From Gammaproteobacteria bacterium (GTDB lineage: Bacteria > Pseudomonadota > Gammaproteobacteria > JACKNK01): a DNA stretch of 64,000 nt. Both the position numbers and the translations under genes were made by a program. Below, piece by piece: positions 54,901 through 63,365 of the stretch (its first letter is position 1; each line of letters starts with the position of its first letter). The notes under the pieces are model-generated. The model ran no database searches, was not told the origin of the DNA, and was given only the letters and a program-made list of their open reading frames with translations. Location of the stretch: contig JACKNJ010000008.1 in NCBI GenBank assembly GCA_024234895.1, forward strand, positions 1-64,000, in the 5' to 3' direction.

Positions 54901-57900
54901 GCGCCGATGTTCCAGTCTTCCGCCGCAGCCAGGTTGAAGGTCGTGCCGCCCGTGGAGACGGTCCCGTCCTTGTTCAGGAGCTGGTTGACCGCCGCCTTGT
55001 CCGTGGCGCTCAGCGTCAGCGTGAAACTGCCCCCGTCCGTGATCTCCACGTCCGCGGTGTCCGTCAGCGTGTAGGTCACGCCGCCTTCACCGGTCAGCGT
55101 CAGCGTGCTGGCGTCGATGTCGTTGGTGGCTCCGTCACGCTTCAGCAGGTTCTGGCCGGTCACCACCAGCGCGCCGGTGCTGGCGTTGTACGTCGCGCTC
55201 GTCACCGTCGGCGCTGCCACGTTGCTCACCGTCACGCCGTTGCCGGTCAGGTCGGCGATGTTCACCGCGCTGTCCGCACCGATGTTCCAGTCTTCCGCCG
55301 CAGCCAGGTTGAAGGTCGTGCCGCCCGTGGAGACGGTCCCGTCCTTGTTCAGGAGCTGGTTGACCGCCGCCTTGTCCGTGGCGCTCAGCGTCAGCGTGAA
55401 ACTGCCCCCGTCCGTGATCTCCACGTCCGCGGTGTCCGTCAGCGTGTAGGTCACGCCGCCTTCACCGGTCAGCGTCAGCGTGCTGGCGTCGATGTCGTTG
55501 GTGGCTCCGTCACGCTTCAGCAGGTTCTGGCCGGTCACCACCAGCGCGCCGGTGCTGGCGTTGTACGTCGCGCTCGTCACCGTCGGCGCTTGCTCACCGT
55601 CCCGTTGCCGGTCAGGTCGGCGATGTTCACCGTGGCGCGTCCGTCACGCCGTTGCCGGTCAGGTCGGCGATGTCCACTGCGCTGGCCGCACCGATGTTCC
55701 AGTCTTCCGCTGCGGCGTTGTACGTCGCAGGGTTGAAGGTCGTGCCGTCTTCGTCGTGCCGCCCGTGGAGACGGTCCCGTCCTTGTTCAGGAGCTGGTTG
55801 ACCGCCGCCTTGTCCGTGGCGCTCAGCGTCAGCGTGAAGCTGGTCCCGTCCGTGATCTCCACGTCCGCGGTGTCCGTCAGCGTGTAGGTCACGCCGCCTT
55901 CACCGGTCAGCGTCAGCGTGCTGGCGTCGATGTCGTTGGTGGCTCCGTCACGCTTCAGCAGGTTCTGGCCGGTCACCACCAGCGCGCCGGTGCTGGCGTT
56001 GTACGTCGCGCTCGTCACCGTCGGCGCCGCCACGTTGCTCACCGTCACCACATTGTCGGTCAGGTCGGCGATATTCACCGCGCTGGCCGCACCGATATTC
56101 CAGTCTTCCGCTGCCGCCAGGTTGAAGGTCGTGCCATTCGTCGAGGTGGTCCCGGCTTTGTTCAGGATCTGGTTGATCGCCGCCTTGTCCGTGGCGCTCA
56201 GCGTCAGCGTGAAGCTGGTCCCATCCGTGATCTCCACGTCCGAGGTGTCCGTCAGCTGGTCCCATCCGTGATCTCCACGTCCGAGGTGTCCGTCAGCGTG
56301 TAGGTCGCGCCGCCTTCACCGGTCAGCGTCAGTGTGCTGGCGTCGATGTCGTTGGTGGCGCCGTCGCGCTTCAGCAGGTTCTGGCCCGTGACCACCAGCG
56401 AGCCCGTGCTCGCGTCGTACGTCGCGCTCGTCACCGTCGGCGCCGCCACGTTGCTTACCGTCACCGCGTTGGTGGCGTCTGCCGTGTCATCGGCGGTGAC
56501 ATTCGCCATCCAGTCGTCGGCCGCTGCCAGGTTGAAGGTCGTGCCGCCCGTGGAGGTGGTCCCGTCCTTGTTCAGGAGCTGGTTGAGCGCCGCCTTGTCC
56601 GTCGCGCTCAGTGTCATCGTGAACTGGGTCGCGGATTCGATCTCAGCGTCCGTGGTATCCGTCAGCGTGTAGGTCACGCCGCCTTCACCGGTCAGCGTCA
56701 ACTTGCTCGCGTCCACGTCGTTGGCCAGGCCCGTCTTGCCCTCGAATGCGGTGCCGGTAACAACCAAGGTGCCCGTGCTCGCGTCGTACGTCGCGCTGGT
56801 TACCGTCGGACCCGACGTCGTCGTCAGACCAACCGTGAACATTTTCCCCTGCAGATCTTCCGCATTCACGTTCTGGAACGTCACAACGCCGCTGCTGTTG
56901 GTAACGGAATTGGCCAGAACGGTGTCGAACGTACCGTTGTTATCCGTGTCGACCAGCAACCGATATGCGTCGTTGGCACCGTTGGCCGCAAGGTTGGTGT
57001 TGATACTGGAAAGATTGAACGACAGATCGATATTTTTGTTCGTCGTGTTCGTTACGTTGGTCATATCACCGGCCCATTTGCGGCCAGCGAAGTCGATGGT
57101 CCCGCCAATGTTCACGTCGCCATCCGCGGCGCTGGTGCCGCCATTGTGCGCAAACAGGAAATAGTCGCCGTTGTCGGTGAGCAGTCCGCTCGACGTTCCA
57201 TTGGAGATCACGAGACCACCGGAACTGCCGCTGGTCAGGGTACTGCCATCAGTGGCCTGGCCAATACCGCCCATCTCCTTGGCGGCTCCGGCAGTGAGGC
57301 CGGTGGCGTTCATTTCGCTTCCAGAGTTGTAGAGATCGGTCGCCACTCCCAGGCTCCACTTCTCCGACAGGTAGTTCGCGACGATGGTGCGCTCGGCGTT
57401 GTTCAGCACTTCCTTGAATACGATCACCTCGTGGACCGTCATGTTGCTGAACTCCCTCGGCAAGTTGGTGGCGGCGCCCGTGTTGCGGTCGCGCTCCGCC
57501 AACCGGAGGGTATTGATCGCGGCGTCCGTGCCGGACCCGCTGACATCGAATGTCCAGGCATTCGACGTGACCTGGGTTCCGTTCTTGTACTGCGTGACCG
57601 TCGTATTGGTCGTGCTCAGTTCGTATAGTGTTGCGGTGTCCTCGGTCAGGGTCATGCCAGTGCTAGCACTACCGTCAGTGTTTCGATAAACGCCGACATT
57701 CGATCCCGAGTTACCGGGGCGGTACACGGCAACGCCGTTGCTCAACACCGAGTCGGCCGGGTAGTCAATCGTGCCGGCCGTCGCGAACGACAGAATGCGC
57801 GCATTGGTGTCGCCGGTTTCGCTGCCGTTGTAGGTGATGACCGCGAACACATCCATCGCGGAAGCCGCCGCACTCGCCGCGTCGATCGCCGCGTTGGCGT

Positions 57901-58915
57901 TCAACGTCCAACCGAGACTTTCGGTGTTGTTGTCGTCGAACGCGACACCGGTGCCCGTATAACTGGGTTGTTGCGTGTTGACGAAAGTGCCGGTCGGCAA
58001 CGCCGTGGCACCGTGACCGGATTTGTCCGTCCACCCGGTGACGTTGTTACCTCCGTCGACGGCAACAGTGCTGCTGTCCGCGGCATCCACCCACAGCGAC
58101 AAGGTGTTGGTGACGTTATCGCTCAGCGCGTTGCCGGCGCCAACGCCGACGTCACTCAACACACTCAACACCCAGGCGCCCACTTCCCGGGTCGGCGCGT
58201 CGATGACGATCGCGCTTTCCACCAAACCCTGCGCGACCTCGAACGACCAGTTACCACCCATATCGGCCGCGCCGGTGCGATCGGAAGATGCCGCCACGTC
58301 AGCACCGGTGAGATGAGCGATGTCATCCACCGCCTTCCGACCGACATCACCGGCCGCGAAATCACATCCATAGACCAGGATGTCGCCGTTGGCTGACAAA
58401 CTGCGACCAATGTCGACCAATGCGGTCCGCTGCGCGGCAGTCAGGTCTCCGACCCTGATCATCGCGTCGCCGAGTTTCAGTTCGCCGGGCGCACCGTGCG
58501 AGATCACATGAACGGATGCGACATCGCCGCGATCCGCCAGAATCCGGGCCATCTGGAGCAGGCCGTCCGATTCGGTGTCGAGGATATGAACCTCGGCGCC
58601 CGCCACCATGCCTGCCCGCATCAGGTCGATGTCACCGATGTTTCCATCGACGAACACGACGACCTGTCCGGTCGATACATCCGCGAGCTCGCCGATCGTC
58701 GCCGTACCGTCGTTCACCGCTTCGGAGATCGGCCCGATCGCCACCTCACCGATGGAGCCCATGATCTGATCCATGACATCCAGTACGGACGCCCCGTCGA
58801 AATCCGATGCTCGATCGAGCATGGCGTTGGCCGATGCCGCCAAGGCTTCGCCGACCTCTGCAACCAGCCCACCGTCGAGAACAATTCGTTTTTCGTGTTT
58901 GATCAGCTTGACCAT
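51951..58915 (-). CDS. Giant DUF4347 repeat adhesin, frame broken twice in the repeat array
   Basis: The gene reads as three open segments: 58915–56252 (887 codons), 56237–55659 and 55580–51951 (1209 codons). The last two are in one frame and the first is offset. Removing one copy of an exact 41-base tandem duplication (about 56214–56295) joins the first to the second; a scrambled block at 55585–55760 separates the second and third. The intact product would be about 2300 residues. Layout: N-terminal ~90-residue leader; DUF4347 domain (VHVISHGAPGELKLGDAMIR … DILVYGCDFAAGD, His140 and Cys184); LamG-like domain (~265–545); seven ~125-residue repeats; Ig-like and cadherin-like domains; and a Gly/Pro/Gln-rich tail with no RTX nonapeptides. 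It is probably the surface substrate of the neighbouring export genes. Confidence 0.85.
54083..56806 (-). repeat. Seven near-identical 375-bp repeats inside the adhesin gene
   Basis: Repeat units start near 56806 (369 bases, most diverged), 56437, 56021, 55583, 55208, 54833 and 54458 (minus-strand order); the last ends near 54083. Each encodes TVTSATYNASTGALVVTGQN, DGATNDIDASTLTLTGEGG, FTLTLSATDKAAVNQLLNKD and AAAEDWNIGAD. Central units are almost identical at DNA level, while the outer two (first and last) differ, a pattern expected from recent unequal recombination. The 41-base duplication and the scrambled block lie in units 2 and 3. Confidence 0.92.
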
Positions 58916-59414
58916 GACATTTCTCCGAAGAGCGTTGCGTACCCTGAAATTATAGTCAGGAACGAATCCGGCGCTTGTTCACGCCGATTGCACCGATGTA
59001 GTTATCGGCACAGTTTGGAATTTCATGAGCAAATTCCGTTCCATTCCCGACATATCCACCGTTGGCGGGAGGAAGCCCGCCATCACCCGTAGGTACGGCA
59101 CTGAGCTCGATTTGGACGCAGATCCGCCAATAACAAGGCGCTTCACTGATCTGCGCGATCAGTTACCGCCGGAGCGCATCGCCCAGGAATGCAAATCGAA
59201 CGCGATCTGTCCGCGCCTCCCCCAGCATGTGGATGATGAGGCGCTGACGCAAACCGTTTCGAACGAATCCACCCTCAAGGCGACGGCGTGCATTCCGGCT
59301 CCCTGGGAGCGATGCGATGCACATCGTTCGCCACAGCCGATGTTCCTGCTCACTGGCACTGATTCGCGGACAAATAGACGTTCGCCGTGCCCGCCCCCGC
59401 CAATTCGCGTGAGC
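58916..59414. promoter_or_regulatory. Long leader/promoter region of the adhesin gene
   Basis: About 500 non-coding bases between the tolC terminator and the adhesin start. GGAGAAATG lies just upstream of the adhesin ATG as a ribosome-binding site. The part closest to the gene is richer in A/T than its surroundings (ACCCTGAAATTATAGTCAGG at 58942 onward). A plus-strand open frame here has no protein-like composition. No regulator site was recognised. Confidence 0.45.
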
Positions 59415-59443
59415 AAAAAAAAAGCCCCGAACAGGGCTTTTTT
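59415..59443. terminator. Bidirectional terminator downstream of the TolC gene
   Basis: A hairpin AGCCC…GGGCT flanked by nine A on one side and six T on the other, so it can terminate in both directions. It is placed directly after the tolC-type gene stop at 59460 and isolates the adhesin gene from it. Confidence 0.88.
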
Positions 59444-59459
59444 CTGACTGAGGATGCGC

Positions 59460-61592
59460 TCAGGACGCCGGGATCGGCTGGCAGCCAAAACCCGCCGAAC
59501 TAAATCGCTCGCACAGACCCCGCGCTTCGCTTTCGGTCAACCCATCCAGACCGCCGTCGATCAGAGATTTCTGGGTCGCACGCATGCGATACAGGACATC
59601 CTCCTCGGAATCACCACTCGACCTGGCGCTCAGCGCCATGCTCCGAGCCTGTTTCATGATGAGCAGATAGTGCTGCAGCGACTGAGCGCGTTCGACACGC
59701 ACCCCCCAGCGATTGCTCGACAGGGCGACCATCTTAAGATTCGCGTTGGCCTGAGCCTCGACACGAGCCAGGCCAACCAGCTGGGAACGGGCATCGTCAG
59801 CTTCCTCGCTCCAATCCGCATCACGGCTGGTGCGTGCGGTCATCCCCGTGGTCGCGGGAACCCGGTAATCCATCGCCAGCGACTCGTCGCGTGCGGGAGC
59901 GGCCTCGACCGAACCGTAGACGTCGCCCAGCCGTTCGACCTTGCCGTTGGGCTCGGACTTCGGCGGCGCCTCATCGACGCGGGCGGCGCCGTCCAGCCCG
60001 TAGGAGCGCAACAGCTCATCGACGTTCTGTTTGCCTTCACTGGAACTGTCGCCCTGCGGAGCGGTTTCACGCGGACCGATCTGTTCCTGTTCAATACCCA
60101 ACTCAACCAGGGCCGTTTCCCATTGATGCGGGTTCAAGCCCACACTGGTCAGCAAGCGCCGATAAGCGACGATGAGATCAACCACCGCCTGGTCGCGACG
60201 AAGCTTGGCAGCCATGTCTTCGAGCAGCCGTTGTGCCACGGAAAGATCGGACATGATGCCCGCCGCGTTACGCTCACGAGTCATACCGAGCAGTTCGGTG
60301 GTCAGCCCGTACGATTCTTCGTACAGCTTGAAGCGCTCGACCGCGATGCGGTAATCGAGCAACCCGATATGGACCTGGGTGATCACGCCGACGGTGAGTT
60401 GAAGTCGCGAAGCGCGCTCCATCTCGACACCCTTTTCCTCGCTCTGCATCAGCGCGTATTGACGGGGAATGCTCAAAAGATTCCAGCCGACCGTGTAGCC
60501 GACGCTGTTCCAGTAGTTGGTTTCAAGCAGCGTGTTGCCGTCCCAATTCCGACCAGCACTGAAGCTGAGGTTCGGGAACATGTTCAGCATCGCCGCGCGC
60601 ACGTCGTCGGCCTGGATGCGCTCGCTGAGATCGCGCTCAAACAGCTCCGGGCGATTCAGCAGCGCGTAATTCTCGAACACATCGGCGGAAAGCTGATCCG
60701 GCCGCGGGAATTTCGCGAGCAAGGGTTTGATCGGCTCGCGCTTGAGCACGAAGCGTGTTTCCTGATTGAGCCCCATCAGACGGGCCAGACGGATACGCGC
60801 GTTGGCGATATCGGCCTGCAGATCGCGGATGGACAGCGCGATGTCGACAAGCCGCTTCTCGACATCCTTGGCGGCAATCGCATCCAGACGCCGCTCGGCC
60901 ACCGACTGTTCAATGGCGCCACGCTGCGCGCGCAATTCACGCTCGACACGGCGCACGTAATCCAAGGCATCCTCGGCCAGCGCCGCTTTCCAGAAGGCCT
61001 CGGTGAGGTCCAGGGCGAGCAGTTGAGCCTGACGGTTGCGCCGCATGCGCAGGACTTCCTGCTGCAACTGGGACTGGCGGGAGCGAATGTAGGACAAACC
61101 GAAATCGAGCACGCTCCATGTCAGCGTCAGGTCCGCCGTCATGCTGGTGCGCAACTGACTGGTCGTGCTGCCGTTCGTGAAACTCCCGGTTGTCGGGTTG
61201 AAAGACCCTTCCACCCGGTAATCGCTGTCGCGCTCGTATTCTCGATTGGCCTGCAGGTCGGGCAGCATGTCGAGCTTATCGGCCAGCGCGGTGTCTTTCG
61301 CGATTTCCTGCTCAAACCGGGAAACGCGCAGGTCCAGGTTGTTGCGCAGGCCGATCTTGATTACGTCATCGAGGCTGATCGCCTGGGTCAGATCGATATC
61401 GACCGGCGCCGCGATCAACGAGCGATCCATGGCCAGATTGGCTTCGCGCTCGGCCTGCATGTCAACGCTGACGACACTGGTACAGCCGGAGAGCGTGGCG
61501 ACCAGGAACGCAATCGATAACGCACGAAAGCGCGTTGGACGCAAAATGGCATCCAAGCTGGGAGTAGGTTTTACGGCTGCAAGCTTTGGCAT
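59460..61592 (-). CDS. TolC-family outer-membrane channel lipoprotein with SPOR-like tail
   Basis: 710 residues from the ATG at 61592, much longer than TolC (about 470). Lipoprotein signal AFLVATLSGCTSV with Cys37. Two TolC repeat halves with long helices (DLTLTWSVLDFGLSYIRSRQ, RNRQAQLLALDLTEAFWKAA, VTQ-type LTVGVITQVHIGLLDYRIAV). After about residue 510 there is a disordered linker (EQIGPRETAPQGDSSSEGKQ) and a C-terminal segment whose end (VLYRMRATQKSL … TESEARGLCERFSSAGFGCQ) resembles the second half of a SPOR peptidoglycan-binding domain. It presumably forms the outer-membrane exit for the adhesin. Separate transcription unit upstream of the adhesin gene. Confidence 0.85.
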   Translation of the reverse strand: MPKLAAVKPTPSLDAILRPTRFRALSIAFLVATLSGCTSVVSVDMQAEREANLAMDRSLIAAPVDIDLTQAISLDDVIKIGLRNNLDLRVSRFEQEIAKDTALADKLDMLPDLQANREYERDSDYRVEGSFNPTTGSFTNGSTTSQLRTSMTADLTLTWSVLDFGLSYIRSRQSQLQQEVLRMRRNRQAQLLALDLTEAFWKAALAEDALDYVRRVERELRAQRGAIEQSVAERRLDAIAAKDVEKRLVDIALSIRDLQADIANARIRLARLMGLNQETRFVLKREPIKPLLAKFPRPDQLSADVFENYALLNRPELFERDLSERIQADDVRAAMLNMFPNLSFSAGRNWDGNTLLETNYWNSVGYTVGWNLLSIPRQYALMQSEEKGVEMERASRLQLTVGVITQVHIGLLDYRIAVERFKLYEESYGLTTELLGMTRERNAAGIMSDLSVAQRLLEDMAAKLRRDQAVVDLIVAYRRLLTSVGLNPHQWETALVELGIEQEQIGPRETAPQGDSSSEGKQNVDELLRSYGLDGAARVDEAPPKSEPNGKVERLGDVYGSVEAAPARDESLAMDYRVPATTGMTARTSRDADWSEEADDARSQLVGLARVEAQANANLKMVALSSNRWGVRVERAQSLQHYLLIMKQARSMALSARSSGDSEEDVLYRMRATQKSLIDGGLDGLTESEARGLCERFSSAGFGCQPIPAS

Positions 61593-61833
61593 GTGCTGGC
61601 TCTGAATTCCTAGAGGCGCAACCACGGGCGACAGTACATATCTCGCATTGGCAAGACACCCCGCCCATCGATCCACAACCAAGAAACTCCTAATAAGACA
61701 ACCGATTACGGTGCATTACTAATGCAAAATAGCACATAACGCAAGAAATCGGGGAATCACGTGGCTACATCCACGTTTAAAACGGTTTTTAGCAACTATT
61801 GTACCAATAATCGATAAGCGTATTAAGTTTACG
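61593..61833. promoter_or_regulatory. A/T-rich promoter region upstream of the TolC gene
   Basis: A 241-base gap that is strikingly A/T-rich for this window (for example AACTCCTAATAAGACAACCG and GTACCAATAATCGATAAGCG). It contains a hairpin ACGTGG-CTACAT-CCACGT at about 61764–61781. It separates lnt from the export locus and probably carries the tolC promoter. Confidence 0.45.
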
Positions 61834-63348
61834 TTAGCCGCAGCGGTTACGCACGCAGATTATCAATACAATCAACGTCGTGAACAGCCAGATCGGCCCA
61901 TCTCCGAACCTTACGAATGGCGTTTTCCCTCTGTACATCGGGATTTCCGAACGCAGCACGGCGATCTCCCATGGTCTCGACATGTCAACGATGTGACCCG
62001 TCGCGTCAATCACCGCCGTCAATCCTGTGTTGGTCGCTCGCGCCATCAACTGACGAGCCTCGAGCGCGCGCATGCGGGCCATCTGTAGATGCTGCGCAGG
62101 TGCCCAGGTGGGGCCGAACCACGCGTCATTGCTGACATTGACCATCAGGACGGGATCGCCGAGGTAGGCGTGCGTCTCGGCGGCGAAGGCGTCTTCGAAG
62201 CAGATCGTCGCCGATATCTCCAGGCCGTCGCGCAAGCGGATCGGGACTTGCCGGAATGCTCCCGTGCCAAAGTTGGACATGGGCACATCCAGGAACTGGA
62301 TGATCCCGCCCAGCAAACCGGCCAGGGGTACGTACTCGCCGAAAGGCACGAGATGGCGCTTGGTGTAGATGCCGCTGGCCGCGCCCATCGCGACCAGACC
62401 GTTGAAGTAAGCGCTGGCCGGCTCACCAGGATTCTCGCGGACCGGCGCGCCGATCAGCAGGCCGGTACCACGAGCGCGCGCTGCGTCATCGATGTCTGCC
62501 AGGACAGACAGTGCCTGATCGAGGAACACCGGCAATGCTGTCTCCGGCCAGATGACCAGGTCTGCTCCCAGATTCTGCCGCGTCAGCCGCTCGTAGAGCG
62601 CAATCGTCGCCAGCCGCTCCCCGGGCTGCCATTTACGCGCCTGATCGACATTGCCCTGAATCAGCGCGACATCCAGCCGACGCTCCAGCCTTTCGGTCCA
62701 GGCAATCCCGCCCAGCAACGAACCCAGCAGCCAAAGCGCGAGGGGAAACGCGAGCCACCGCCAGTCGGCCTGCCGAATCACGACCGCCACGATCACCAGC
62801 ACACTCGCCAACCCGGCCAGCGCCACGAGATTCACCCCGCCCAACGGTGCGAAGCCGGCAAGCGACGTATCGATGAGCGCGTAGCCGGGGTTCAGCCAGC
62901 CGAAGCCGGTGAACAGCACTGCGCGCAGCAATTCGAGCCACACCCACAATGTCGCCAGCAGCAATGGCTGCGCCACGCCGCGAATGCCGGCAACGAAGCG
63001 CCGCGCCAGCCATCCCAGCCATGCCGGATATGCGGCCAGCACAAGCACCAGCAATGCGTTGACCAGGATCGCGACGGGCAACGGAGTGCCGCCGTACGCG
63101 TAGGCGCTGTACCAGACCCAATGGATGCCCGCCCCGAACCAACCCACGCCGAATGCGAACCCCAACCACGCCGCATCCCGCCAACCTCTTGCCGACCAAA
63201 GGACATAAAGGCCGGCAATCGACAGCAGGACCAGTGGATACCAGGCGAGCGGCGCGAAACCGAACACCGCCAGCGCGCCGACTCCGGCGGCGAGTAACGC
63301 CGCAGTCCAGGTCGGCAACGCGGCAACGCGGCGAAGCGGCCCCGGCAT
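61834..63348 (-). CDS. lnt: Apolipoprotein N-acyltransferase
   Basis: 504 residues from the ATG at 63348; a TTG seven codons earlier is less likely. Several N-terminal membrane helices precede the nitrilase-like periplasmic domain with the catalytic triad in VIWPETALPVF (Glu), YTKRHLVPFGEYVP (Lys) and ISATICFEDAF (Cys). It adds the third acyl chain to lipoproteins, which here include the TolC-type protein, CusB and LptE. Downstream partner of the corC-type gene. Confidence 0.95.
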   Translation of the reverse strand: MPGPLRRVAALPTWTAALLAAGVGALAVFGFAPLAWYPLVLLSIAGLYVLWSARGWRDAAWLGFAFGVGWFGAGIHWVWYSAYAYGGTPLPVAILVNALLVLVLAAYPAWLGWLARRFVAGIRGVAQPLLLATLWVWLELLRAVLFTGFGWLNPGYALIDTSLAGFAPLGGVNLVALAGLASVLVIVAVVIRQADWRWLAFPLALWLLGSLLGGIAWTERLERRLDVALIQGNVDQARKWQPGERLATIALYERLTRQNLGADLVIWPETALPVFLDQALSVLADIDDAARARGTGLLIGAPVRENPGEPASAYFNGLVAMGAASGIYTKRHLVPFGEYVPLAGLLGGIIQFLDVPMSNFGTGAFRQVPIRLRDGLEISATICFEDAFAAETHAYLGDPVLMVNVSNDAWFGPTWAPAQHLQMARMRALEARQLMARATNTGLTAVIDATGHIVDMSRPWEIAVLRSEIPMYRGKTPFVRFGDGPIWLFTTLIVLIICVRNRCG

Positions 63349-63365
63349 GGTTGTCAGGCCGTGGC

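Noticed and set aside
54355..55887. Series of 114-codon plus-strand frames spaced by 375 bases
   Set aside because: They are antisense readings of the adhesin repeats, not a family of small genes.
54083..56806. CRISPR-like periodicity
   Set aside because: The units are 375 bases, protein-coding and contiguous, without spacers.
55659..58915. Adhesin as three separate genes
   Set aside because: The segments continue the same repeat across the breaks, and removing one 41-base copy rejoins the first and second segments; they are pieces of one gene.
59025..59447. 140-codon plus-strand frame upstream of the adhesin
   Set aside because: No protein-like composition, runs into the terminator, and no ribosome-binding site; treated as leader DNA.
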